Source: JBDNDK01 sp046719185
GTDB taxonomy: Bacteria > Armatimonadota > UBA5829
Assembly (NCBI GenBank): GCA_046719185.1
Contig: JBDNDK010000038.1
Coordinates: 1-16,379 of the forward strand
Direction: 5' to 3'
DNA length: 16,379 nt
The notes under the pieces are model-generated. The model searched no databases. It saw only the letters and a list, made by a program, of their open reading frames with translations, and was not told the origin of the DNA. This document shows positions 5,793 to 13,430 of the stretch, piece by piece; the stretch's first letter is position 1; each line of letters opens with the position of its first letter. The position numbers were made by a program, and so were the translations under genes.

Positions 5793-7505
5793 ATGTGCTT
5801 TTTTAACTGGCTGAGGTTATCGCGTGTCTCTGCTATTGTTTGTATATTAATTATTTGTTTTGCGGCAGTGATATTTGCGGTGACACCAGTGCGTGCTAAT
5901 TCTGCAGAAGACAGAGGTATAGTTTTGCAGATAACAGATGCACCGCTCAAGGATGTTGTGATGTTGCTTACACAACAAAGTGGAATGAATATTATAATTG
6001 CAGATGATGCTAGCATAGATAGAAAAGTTACAGCATATCTCAATAATATTCCTCTTGAAAAAGCATTAGATTATGTTGTGAAGAGTGCGGGTGCATCATA
6101 TAGAAAAATGGATGACGGCACATTTATTATCAGCAGTTCTCTTCCTAATGCACCGGTGATAAGTGCAAATGAGGCATTGCCCAATCTTGCACCTGTTGCT
6201 CCAATTGTAAATGAGATTACTAATAAAAACACTGAAATCACAAAGATTCAATTAGTTCATTCTACTCCATCAGATATTTTGAGACTTCTTGGCTGGAATC
6301 TTCAAACAGGTAGAAGTTATAAGCCTGCAAGGTCGCAATTTAATGAAGAAAATCCAAGAAGTAATTCAACATCAGGTTATAGGAAAATTCAAAATAGAGA
6401 TAACAATTTATTTATGGTAGGACCTGATGCAGAAAATAGATTTGCTCCAGTGATTCCTACAATTGATCCAAGTGGCAGACCTATGGGATCTGGAAGAACT
6501 GCATCTGAATACGAAGGAGCAGCTCAGATACCTGGTGGAGGTGGAGCTTTTCCGGGTGCAGGTGGTTTTGTGCCTGGTGGAGCAACAGGTATTCCGGGGC
6601 AACAACCACAGCAACAACAGACTACTACTCAACAAAGCACTCTTTCTGGTGATTTTCTGATGCCCGAGGGTGTTGATGATATAAGACCATTTGATTTAGA
6701 TAATTCTCTTATAGTAAAAGGCACCCCAGATGGAATTGAGGCATTAAAGAAAGTTGTAAGAATGCTTGATATACCTCCAAAACAGGTTCAGATTAAAGCT
6801 GAGTTTGTGGAGGTAACTACAAATGATGTGAACAGATTTGGTATTGACTGGAGTATGTCAAGACTTAATGAGACAGTTAGAACGGCATTAGGCGGAAGTG
6901 ATGCAGGTACAATTGCATTAGGTTTGAGAACTGGTAATCTGTCGGTTCAAATGGCTGCAACTTTAACAAGAAACTTTGGAACAGTTATAAATGCACCTAT
7001 TATTTCAACATTAAACAATATGCCTGCAGAGATATATATAGATCAGACATATCCTATATGGATTCCATATAGTGTTGTAAATGAAACACAAGTAAGAACA
7101 GAATATAGGCCCGAAATTCTACCAATCAGCACTGGTCTTACTGTTCTTCCAAGAGTTAATGGTGATGGTTCAATCACTATGCAGCTTCAGCCGCAGGTTT
7201 CTGATGTTGGTAACTTGGTTGAAGGTCCAGATGGAACAACATATCCTGAAACAAGAGAACAAACTCTTACCACTACAAGAAGAGTAGCCAATGGGGAAAC
7301 AATGGTTGTTGGAGGATTCATCAGAAGAAATGACAGCACTGATGTAAGTAAAGTTCCAATTTTAGGTGATTTGCCTATTATTGGAGGATTATTTAGATCA
7401 ACATCTAAAACAAGAGTTGATAGAGAGCTTCTTATTTTTATAACTCCAACTATCATTCCTGACAGCACGGGTTCAGCTTCAAATCCGGGTGGTTTGATGC
7501 CATAG
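5793..7505 (+). CDS. pilQ: Type IV pilus secretin PilQ (GspD/PilQ family)
   Basis: This is the outer-membrane channel through which the pilus passes. Visible in order are a signal peptide (hydrophobic 12-30, likely cut near VRA-NS at 35), an STN domain (about 42-115), an N1-type domain split into EITKIQLVHSTPSDILRLL (148-166) and a closing half (about 295-331), and the secretin core (about 332-556). Core hallmarks include PIISTLNNMPAEIYI (402-416), VANGETMVVGGFI, VPILGDLPIIGGLF (521-534) and ELLIFITPTII (545-555). Between the N1 halves is a low-complexity insert of about 125 residues with a GGGGAFPGAGGFVPGG stretch and a Gln/Thr tract. At 570 residues it is an ordinary secretin length, but it has fewer folded N domains than most. 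The start is set by AGGAGG at 5779-5784. The protein ends NPGGLMP. It closes the pilus block before a strong terminator. Confidence 0.96.
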   Translation: MCFFNWLRLSRVSAIVCILIICFAAVIFAVTPVRANSAEDRGIVLQITDAPLKDVVMLLTQQSGMNIIIADDASIDRKVTAYLNNIPLEKALDYVVKSAGASYRKMDDGTFIISSSLPNAPVISANEALPNLAPVAPIVNEITNKNTEITKIQLVHSTPSDILRLLGWNLQTGRSYKPARSQFNEENPRSNSTSGYRKIQNRDNNLFMVGPDAENRFAPVIPTIDPSGRPMGSGRTASEYEGAAQIPGGGGAFPGAGGFVPGGATGIPGQQPQQQQTTTQQSTLSGDFLMPEGVDDIRPFDLDNSLIVKGTPDGIEALKKVVRMLDIPPKQVQIKAEFVEVTTNDVNRFGIDWSMSRLNETVRTALGGSDAGTIALGLRTGNLSVQMAATLTRNFGTVINAPIISTLNNMPAEIYIDQTYPIWIPYSVVNETQVRTEYRPEILPISTGLTVLPRVNGDGSITMQLQPQVSDVGNLVEGPDGTTYPETREQTLTTTRRVANGETMVVGGFIRRNDSTDVSKVPILGDLPIIGGLFRSTSKTRVDRELLIFITPTIIPDSTGSASNPGGLMP

Positions 7506-7523
7506 AACGCTAATGATTGAAAT

Positions 7524-7552
7524 TTGAAATGAATATTAGTTTTTGATTAAAT
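7524..7552 (+). promoter_or_regulatory. Candidate extended -10 promoter for the aroB operon
   Basis: TTGAAA (7524-7529) and TTAAAT (7547-7552) are 17 bp apart, and TG at 7544-7545 gives an extended -10. The predicted start near 7559 falls inside the left arm of the terminator at 7552-7582, so transcripts from this promoter would lack most of that stem. Confidence 0.45.
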
Positions 7553-7588
7553 AAAGGGGATTGCTGCAGGCAGTCCTCTTTAATTTTT
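7552..7588 (+). terminator. Intrinsic terminator ending the pilus block
   Basis: A 14-bp stem (7552-7565 with 7569-7582, including three G-U pairs) with a GCA loop is followed by TTTTT (7584-7588). It lies 47 nt after the pilQ stop codon. This is the best intrinsic terminator in the window and separates pilQ from aroB. Confidence 0.85.
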
Positions 7589-7602
7589 ATATAAAGGTTT
7601 AT

Positions 7603-8706
7603 ATGATGACTGAAGTAAAAGTAAATCTTGGTGAGAGATCATATAATATAATTATTGGAGTTAATATACTCCATAATATTGCAGATATGGTAAAATCTGT
7701 CTGTAATCCATCAAATGTATTTATCATCTCAAATCCTCAGATTGCAAAACACTATGAAGCTGGTGTAGTTTCAAGCTTGAATGATGTTGGAATAAAGAGT
7801 TTTACTATGCATATTCCATCAGGTGAAAGATACAAGACACTTAATACTATTAAGAAGATGTATGAGCAGATGGTGTTTGCAAAGCTTGATAGAAAAAGTG
7901 TTATCATAGCTCTTGGTGGTGGGGTTGTTGGTGATATGACAGGTTTTGCTGCTGCAACATATCTAAGAGGGATAAATTATTTTCAGATACCAACAAGTTT
8001 ATTGGCTCAGGTTGATTCTAGTATAGGTGGTAAGACTGGTGTTGATTTACCACAGGGCAAAAATTTAGTTGGTGCTTTCCATCAGCCAAGAGGAGTGTTG
8101 ATTGATATCAGCACATTAAAGACTCTTCCTGTTCGTGAACTGAGGTCTGGTTTGGCTGAAGTTATTAAACATGGTATAATTTATGATCAACAGTATCATA
8201 ATTTTATCAAATCCAACAGCAAAAAATTATTATCAAAAGATCTAAAAGCATTAGAGGAAGCTGTAGTAGGATCGGTTAATATTAAGAAAGATGTTGTTGA
8301 AAAAGATGAAAATGAATCTGGGTTGAGAGCAATTCTAAATTATGGTCATACAATTGGGCATGCTTTAGAAACTATTGGAAAGTTCAGCAAGTATAAACAT
8401 GGAGAAGCATCATCAATTGGGATGGTAACAGAAGCAATACTTGCAGAAAACATAGGTGTTGCAGAGAAATGCACAGCTAGGGAAGTGTATAGTGTATTAT
8501 CTTCTGTAAATCTGCCTGTTGAGATGGATATAAGTTTTTCTGAAGAAGAAATATTAAGAATAATTGAGCTTGATAAAAAGACAATTGGTGGGAAGCTAAA
8601 AATGGCAATTCCAGAGTCCATAGGCAAATGCAAGATAGTTGATGGATTGAAAAGAGAAGATGTTTTTGATGCAATCAAAACTCATAAAAGCTGGAATGGG
8701 TTATGA
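7603..8706 (+). CDS. aroB: 3-dehydroquinate synthase
   Basis: AroB converts DAHP to 3-dehydroquinate, the second step of the shikimate pathway, in the cytoplasm, using NAD and a divalent metal. The NAD-binding motif ALGGGVVGDMTGF (about 103-115), SLLAQVDSSIGGKTGVD (132-148), GKNLVGAFHQP, the metal ligand in SGLAEVIKHGI, and LNYGHTIGHALE with a downstream HGEA are all present. The length of 367 residues is normal. An in-frame TTG at 7561 lies inside the terminator, so it is rejected as the start. ATG at 7603 (or 7606) follows AAAGG at 7593-7597. The end overlaps the next gene by 4 nt (ATGA). aroB directly after pilQ recalls the pilMNOPQ-aroK-aroB order of Proteobacteria, but aroK is missing here. 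Confidence 0.96.
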   Translation: MMTEVKVNLGERSYNIIIGVNILHNIADMVKSVCNPSNVFIISNPQIAKHYEAGVVSSLNDVGIKSFTMHIPSGERYKTLNTIKKMYEQMVFAKLDRKSVIIALGGGVVGDMTGFAAATYLRGINYFQIPTSLLAQVDSSIGGKTGVDLPQGKNLVGAFHQPRGVLIDISTLKTLPVRELRSGLAEVIKHGIIYDQQYHNFIKSNSKKLLSKDLKALEEAVVGSVNIKKDVVEKDENESGLRAILNYGHTIGHALETIGKFSKYKHGEASSIGMVTEAILAENIGVAEKCTAREVYSVLSSVNLPVEMDISFSEEEILRIIELDKKTIGGKLKMAIPESIGKCKIVDGLKREDVFDAIKTHKSWNGL

Positions 8707-8936
8707 AAAGCAGCTATAAAGATGCAGGCAATTCAAAATCAATATTAATATCAGCTTGGTTGTTAATATTTAGCATGGGCTTTTTTATAATGATATTTTC
8801 TGAAGGCAATGAAGCACTAGTGAGTATGATATATACACTTCGTTTAATATATTCTATTGGTATAATATTATTGATAGCAAATTCTGCATTATGCTGTGCT
8901 AAAGTTTTACCTTTTATAGGGAGAAATAGGGATTGA
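8703..8936 (+). CDS. Small two-helix membrane protein of unknown function
   Basis: This is a 77-residue protein that I do not recognise. A polar N-terminus (residues 1-12, net positive) is followed by two hydrophobic stretches at about 13-33 and 40-68, separated by SEGNEA, and a basic end GRNRD. The second stretch contains two adjacent cysteines (CC, 64-65). It starts in a 4-nt ATGA overlap with aroB and ends in a 4-nt TTGA overlap with the kinase, which is strong evidence that it is translated and coupled to both. Its position directly before a membrane-bound PASTA kinase makes a kinase partner or regulator possible, but nothing in the sequence proves this. Confidence 0.75.
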   Translation: MKSSYKDAGNSKSILISAWLLIFSMGFFIMIFSEGNEALVSMIYTLRLIYSIGIILLIANSALCCAKVLPFIGRNRD

Positions 8937-10627
8937 TAGGTCAAATAATAAATTATAGGTATGAAATACAGGAAAAAATTGGAGATGGTTCTTTATTTTC
9001 TGTATATAAATCTAGAGATAAAGTATTAAATAGACTTGTTGCTCTGAAGGTATTAGATAGAAATTTAAGTATTGATTCTGAATTATCTCAAATAGTAAGA
9101 GATGGTTATAAGCAGGCATCATCCCTCACTCATCCAAATATTGCCAGAATTTATGATACTGAATATGTAAATAATATCTGCTATGTTGCATGTGAATATG
9201 CAAGAGGAATTACAGTTAAGGATAGGATAAAAAGAGCAGGACCTATGGGTGTTTCTCTTACATTGGATACGATAATTCCTGTATTGCAGGCTTTAGAATA
9301 TGCACATGGCAGAGGAATGGTGCATGGTGATATTAGACCTCAAGATATAGTGGTGAGTCCAGATGGTGAAGTAAAATTAACAGATTTTGGTCTTTCTGTG
9401 GCTCTTACAAGACAATCAGGAAAGTTAGATGAACATCTAAAGAAATCAATTCCATATCAAGCACCAGAAATTGCAGAGGAGCAATCTCCCTCTGAGGCAT
9501 CTGATATATACTCAATAGGAATAATTCTATATGAAATGCTAACAGGTTTTGTCCCGTTTGATGGGCACAATGCTATAGCTGTTACAGTTAAGAAAATAAA
9601 AGAGAAACCTAAAGCACCAAATTCTATAAATGCAGGTATTCCTAGACAACTTAGCGATCTTATAATGAAGGCAATTGAGCCTTCTGCAGATGACAGATAC
9701 ACAAGTGTATCTGCAATGCTTCTTGAACTTAAAGCTCTAAGAGATGCATTAAGAACAGGCAGGAGCACAGCTAGTGTTAAGAGGGCATCTGAATCAAGGG
9801 AAGTTGTAGCAGAATCATCAAGTAGTTCATTTGAGGATTCATTTAGATCAAGATTTATATGGCTTATATTACTTTTTATAGTGGTTGTATTATCAACTCT
9901 TGGACTTACATTGTATTTCTCAACAAGGAATTCACAAATTACGGTGCCTGATATGCTTGGAATGACATGGGAAGAAGCGTATGAAGAGGCACAAAAGAAT
10001 AATATAAAGCTTATAGACAATGGCAGAATGTATAGTGACAGATATGATATGGATAGGATTTGCTCTGTTGTTCCTCCTGCAGGCACTTTGATACCTAAGG
10101 ACAAAGCAGAAGTGAGAGTGAAGATAAGTTTAGGTCCTAGTAGAAAGCCTGTGCCGGATTTAGTTGGTTTGCCTGAAAATACTGCCACAATACAGGCAAT
10201 GGACGAAGGCTTTGCAATAGGTAAAAAGACGGAACAATATAGTGATACTATTCCTGTGAATGCAGTTATTTCACAAAAACCATCTGCTGGTGATTTGAGA
10301 GCACCGGGAACAAACATTGATATTGTGCTTAGTTTGGGACCAAAGCCTCAGGGTATAACTGAGACTGCACCATCTGATAGTGAAGAGACAATAAGACCTG
10401 TAGAAGTGCCAAATAGAACATTTAAAGTACCAGTAGAAGTGCCTGCAGATGCTGAAGGCAAACAAGATGTTAGAATTGACCTATTTGATGATGATGGTGA
10501 AAGAACAGTATATGAGAAGAAACACAATCCTGGTGAAAAGTTTGATGTGAATATAAATACAAAAGGTTCAAGTGTTTCAATTAAACTTTATATTGAAGAA
10601 AGATTGGTTTACGAAGAAGTTAATTAA
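8933..10627 (+). CDS. PASTA-domain Ser/Thr protein kinase (PrkC/Stk1-like) with atypical catalytic loop
   Basis: This is a membrane sensor kinase of the PrkC/PknB type, in which extracytoplasmic PASTA domains bind peptidoglycan and the cytoplasmic kinase phosphorylates proteins of wall synthesis and division. In order there is a kinase domain (about 8-272), a Ser-rich juxtamembrane segment, a membrane helix (309-329), two PASTA domains (about 335-400 and 404-469), and a C-terminal beta domain (about 490-564). The glycine loop GDGSLFSVY, Lys39 (ALKVL), DFG (151-153), APE (177-179) and SDIYSIGIILYEMLTG are normal. The catalytic loop reads HGDIRPQD (131-138), so the usual Lys is Arg135 and the usual Asn is Asp138. 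The helix-C Glu position appears to be Gly58 with Asp57 beside it. Asp133 is kept. The start is TTG in a TTGA overlap, with GGGAG upstream. No PP2C phosphatase gene lies nearby. Confidence 0.93.
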   Translation: MIGQIINYRYEIQEKIGDGSLFSVYKSRDKVLNRLVALKVLDRNLSIDSELSQIVRDGYKQASSLTHPNIARIYDTEYVNNICYVACEYARGITVKDRIKRAGPMGVSLTLDTIIPVLQALEYAHGRGMVHGDIRPQDIVVSPDGEVKLTDFGLSVALTRQSGKLDEHLKKSIPYQAPEIAEEQSPSEASDIYSIGIILYEMLTGFVPFDGHNAIAVTVKKIKEKPKAPNSINAGIPRQLSDLIMKAIEPSADDRYTSVSAMLLELKALRDALRTGRSTASVKRASESREVVAESSSSSFEDSFRSRFIWLILLFIVVVLSTLGLTLYFSTRNSQITVPDMLGMTWEEAYEEAQKNNIKLIDNGRMYSDRYDMDRICSVVPPAGTLIPKDKAEVRVKISLGPSRKPVPDLVGLPENTATIQAMDEGFAIGKKTEQYSDTIPVNAVISQKPSAGDLRAPGTNIDIVLSLGPKPQGITETAPSDSEETIRPVEVPNRTFKVPVEVPADAEGKQDVRIDLFDDDGERTVYEKKHNPGEKFDVNINTKGSSVSIKLYIEERLVYEEVN

Positions 10628-10628
10628 T

Positions 10629-11297
10629 ATGAAAAATATAGTTTTATTACCTTCACTTTTATCTGCAAATTTTGCAAACCTATCTGCTGATGTAAAAGTA
10701 TGTGAGAATGCAGGAGCAGATGGTCTTCATTGTGATATTATGGATGGTCATTATGTGCCAAATATCACTTTTGGTCCGTTGGTGGTTGATGCTGTAAAAA
10801 AATCAACAAAGCTTCCGCTTGATGTGCATTTGATGATAGAAAAACCAGAGCTTTATATTGATAATTTTGTTAAGGCTGGTGCGGATACACTTACTGTGCA
10901 TGTTGAAACTTGTCCTCATGTGCATAGAACACTTCAGCAGATAAAAGATTATGGTATAAGATGTGGTGTATCTCTCAATCCATCTACTCCAATTTGTATG
11001 ATAGAAAATATCATTAAAGATATGGATTTTCTTCTTATTATGACAGTTAACCCTGGATTTGGTGGTCAGAGTTTTATTGAGAGTATGCTGGATAAAATAA
11101 AAGCAGCCAGACAAATGGCAGAATCAGCAGGCAAAATGCTTGATATTGGTGTTGATGGTGGTATAGACTCTAAAACAGCTCCTTTGGTAGTATCTGCTGG
11201 TGCTAATGTGTTGATAGCTGGTTCATCTGTATTTGCACATCCAGATGGTGTTGATGGTGGATGCAGGGCTATTAGAGACTCATTAGATAGAGTGTAA
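10629..11297 (+). CDS. rpe: Ribulose-phosphate 3-epimerase
   Basis: Rpe interconverts ribulose-5-phosphate and xylulose-5-phosphate in the pentose phosphate pathway; it is a cytoplasmic metal-dependent TIM barrel. LLPSLLSANFANL (5-17), DGLHCDIMDGHYVPNITFGP, DVHLMIEKPE, MTVNPGFGGQSF and IGVDGGID are all diagnostic and include the two catalytic Asp residues. The length of 222 residues is normal. A longer frame begins at 10572 inside the kinase gene, but the conserved N-terminus starts at the ATG at 10629, 1 nt after the kinase stop codon. The kinase-rpe order is known from Firmicutes, where rsgA usually lies between. Ribulose-5-phosphate is also a substrate of the RibBA encoded downstream. Confidence 0.96.
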   Translation: MKNIVLLPSLLSANFANLSADVKVCENAGADGLHCDIMDGHYVPNITFGPLVVDAVKKSTKLPLDVHLMIEKPELYIDNFVKAGADTLTVHVETCPHVHRTLQQIKDYGIRCGVSLNPSTPICMIENIIKDMDFLLIMTVNPGFGGQSFIESMLDKIKAARQMAESAGKMLDIGVDGGIDSKTAPLVVSAGANVLIAGSSVFAHPDGVDGGCRAIRDSLDRV

Positions 11298-11315
11298 TAA
11301 TTTGGGAGATATGTT

Positions 11316-11675
11316 ATGCCTGTTCAAGTAATCCAGTGGGTTGCTTTGTTTGGGATGGTTTCTCTTGGTATTATCTTTGTTTTGGAGATAAAAAGATGGA
11401 ACCAACTCAAAAATGTTTTAGAGCCTAGGCAGAGATACACCAGAATTGCTCTAATTCTTCTAATTCAACTTCTATTTTTGCTGATTATATTTGGTCCATT
11501 GATTACAGGGCAAGACAATCCTCTTAGATCTCTTATTTATTGGAGTGTGTGTGTTCTGATTGCTTTGGTGGTGGTAGTGGTGGCAGCAATTGATTTAAGG
11601 TATGTTTTGAGAAGTGTCAGAAGGATCGCGTCAATCACTTTTCAGGAGACAGAAGATTGCAAAAAGAAAGATTAG
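11316..11675 (+). CDS. Three-helix membrane protein of unknown function
   Basis: This 119-residue protein has hydrophobic stretches at about 4-24, 43-65 and 73-94, basic segments between them, and a charged end with TFQETEDCKKKD. I do not recognise a family. GGAG at 11305-11308, 7 nt before the ATG, supports translation. It follows rpe by 18 nt and overlaps the TTG start of ribD by 19 nt, so it belongs to the same operon. A flavin or riboflavin transport role is possible from context, but the protein is too small for a known riboflavin permease and the idea is speculative. Confidence 0.7.
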   Translation: MPVQVIQWVALFGMVSLGIIFVLEIKRWNQLKNVLEPRQRYTRIALILLIQLLFLLIIFGPLITGQDNPLRSLIYWSVCVLIALVVVVVAAIDLRYVLRSVRRIASITFQETEDCKKKD

Positions 11676-12772
11676 AAAAGAATGAGAAGTACATGAAAAT
11701 GGCATTAGACTTGGCAAAGTTGGGCAAAACAAGTCCGAATCCCAAGGTTGGTGCTGTGATTGTAAAAGGTGGAGTGGTTGTTGGCAAGGGTTATCATAAA
11801 AAGGCTGGCTATGCTCATGCTGAGGTGGAAGCATTAGAGAGTGCAGGAGAGTTTGCAAGAGGTGCTGATATGTATGTAACTCTTGAGCCTTGCTGTCATT
11901 TTGGCAGGACTCCTCCTTGCACAGATGCTTTGATTGATGCTGGAATAGCAAGAGTGTTTGTTGCTATGCTTGATCCTGATCCTAGGGTTTCAGGAAAGGG
12001 TGTTGAAATACTTAAATCAGCGGGCATTGAGGTTGTTTGCCATATTCTTGAAGATGAGGCAAAGAGTCTGAATGAAAGCTATATTAGACATAGGCAAACA
12101 GGTTTGCCTTTGGTTATTCTAAAATCAGCTATGAGTCTTGATGGTAAGATTGCAACTCATACTGGTGATTCAAAATGGATAACTGGTGAGAAAGCAAGAA
12201 AATATGCTCATAGCATAAGGCAAAATGTAGATGCTATTGTAATTGGTGCTGAGACTGTAAGAAAAGATAATCCAATGCTGACTGCAAGAGTTGGGAAAAA
12301 GAAATGTTATCCATCTAGGGTAGTTGTAACAAAGAGCCTTGATATACCATTAGACAGCAACATTTTCACGGAATCTGGAGATGTTTACGTTGCATGTCCT
12401 TATAATGAAAATGATGCAAAAGTTGAGAAACTTAAAGAGGCAGGAATTCGTATTATTCAATTGAACCTGAAAAATGACTCTCTCTCAATGAAAGATCTAG
12501 TGGTGAAGCTGGCAGAGTTGGGAATGCTTAGCATATTGATTGAAGGTGGGGGAGAGCTTGCAGGCAGAGCATTAGATGATAAAATAGTAACTAGAGTTAT
12601 GCTTTATTATGCTCCCAAAATTATTGGTGGCAAAAATGCTGTAATGGGCATTGCAGGTTTTGGGGTTGATAAAGTGGCTAATGCTCCATATATTAAAGAA
12701 ATAAAATTCAAAAAGCTTGGTGATGATATACTAGCAGAGGGATATGTTGAGTATCCTGAAAATGAAGTGTGA
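11657..12772 (+). CDS. ribD: Bifunctional riboflavin deaminase-reductase RibD
   Basis: RibD carries out the deamination and side-chain reduction of the pyrimidine intermediate formed by GTP cyclohydrolase II. The N-terminal deaminase domain (about 8-145) has SPNPKVGAVIV, the zinc motif HAE (54-56) and PCCHFGRTPPC (78-88; ligands His54, Cys79, Cys88). The reductase domain (about 150-371) has LKSAMSLDGKIA, VIGAETVRKDNPML and ILIEGGGELAG. The length of 371 residues is normal. The start is TTG, supported by AGGAG at 11644-11648, 8 nt upstream; the first ATG (Met13) would cut into the conserved N-terminus. It overlaps the upstream membrane protein gene by 19 nt. No FMN riboswitch precedes it. Confidence 0.95.
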   Translation: MQKERLEKNEKYMKMALDLAKLGKTSPNPKVGAVIVKGGVVVGKGYHKKAGYAHAEVEALESAGEFARGADMYVTLEPCCHFGRTPPCTDALIDAGIARVFVAMLDPDPRVSGKGVEILKSAGIEVVCHILEDEAKSLNESYIRHRQTGLPLVILKSAMSLDGKIATHTGDSKWITGEKARKYAHSIRQNVDAIVIGAETVRKDNPMLTARVGKKKCYPSRVVVTKSLDIPLDSNIFTESGDVYVACPYNENDAKVEKLKEAGIRIIQLNLKNDSLSMKDLVVKLAELGMLSILIEGGGELAGRALDDKIVTRVMLYYAPKIIGGKNAVMGIAGFGVDKVANAPYIKEIKFKKLGDDILAEGYVEYPENEV

Positions 12773-12774
12773 TA

Positions 12775-13407
12775 ATGTTTACAGGGTTGATTGAAGAAAC
12801 TGGTGTTTTGAGAAAAATAACACCTGGGACAGTTTATAAACTTGAAATTGAATCTGATATTGTTTCAAAAGATGCTAAAATTGGAGACAGTATATCAGTT
12901 AATGGTGTTTGTCTGACTGTTACAAGTATATCTGGCAAGTATCTTACTTTTGATGCAGTGCAGGAAACAATAAATAGAAGCTCACTAGGCAATTTGAAAC
13001 CAAGCTCAAAAGTCAATCTGGAATCAAGTTTAAGAGCTGGTGGTAAGATTGGTGGACATTTTGTATTAGGGCATGTGGATGCTGTTGGTGTAGTTGAAAA
13101 TATTGAGATACTTGCAGATTCTTATGTATATACTTTTTCTTGTGAACCTAATGCTATGAGATATATAGTTGAAAAGGGTTCTGTTGCAGTTGAGGGTATA
13201 AGTTTAACTGTAGCAAAATGTATGATGGATAGATTCCAAGTAGCTGTTATTCCACACACAGCACAAGTTACAACTTTAAGAGACAAAAAACCTGGTGATA
13301 TTGTGAATATAGAGACGGATATTTTGGGAAGATATATTGAAAAATTCACTCAGCCTGAAAAAAGCGATATTACTGAAGAGTTTTTAAAACAGGCTGGTTT
13401 TATGTAA
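12775..13407 (+). CDS. ribE: Riboflavin synthase, alpha-chain type
   Basis: This enzyme dismutates two lumazine molecules to riboflavin and the pyrimidinedione; it acts as a trimer and may be enclosed by RibH capsids in some bacteria. Two lumazine-binding repeats are visible: MFTGLIEETG with GDSISVNGVCLTV, and GGHFVLGHVDAVG with GSVAVEGISLTV and VIPHTAQVTTL. The length of 210 residues is normal. The family N-terminus MFTGLIEE fixes the start at ATG 12775, 2 nt after the ribD stop. A GTG at 12769, in a GTGA overlap with ribD, would only add two residues. The gene is called ribE in many bacteria and ribC in Escherichia coli. Confidence 0.95.
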   Translation: MFTGLIEETGVLRKITPGTVYKLEIESDIVSKDAKIGDSISVNGVCLTVTSISGKYLTFDAVQETINRSSLGNLKPSSKVNLESSLRAGGKIGGHFVLGHVDAVGVVENIEILADSYVYTFSCEPNAMRYIVEKGSVAVEGISLTVAKCMMDRFQVAVIPHTAQVTTLRDKKPGDIVNIETDILGRYIEKFTQPEKSDITEEFLKQAGFM

Positions 13408-13430
13408 CATGTAAACAGATAATAAAAGAA

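Noticed and set aside
7561..7602. TTG start giving AroB 14 extra residues
   Set aside because: The codon lies inside the terminator stem and the extra residues do not match AroB; ATG 7603 or 7606 has a ribosome binding site at proper distance.
9457..10317. Long open frame of 286 residues on the minus strand, inside the kinase gene
   Set aside because: It lies fully opposite the well-supported PASTA kinase, has no homology that I recognise and no promoter or ribosome binding site; it is explained by codon bias of the sense gene.
10572..10628. Upstream start for rpe inside the kinase gene
   Set aside because: The family N-terminus begins at ATG 10629, and the extension would overlap the kinase by 56 nt.
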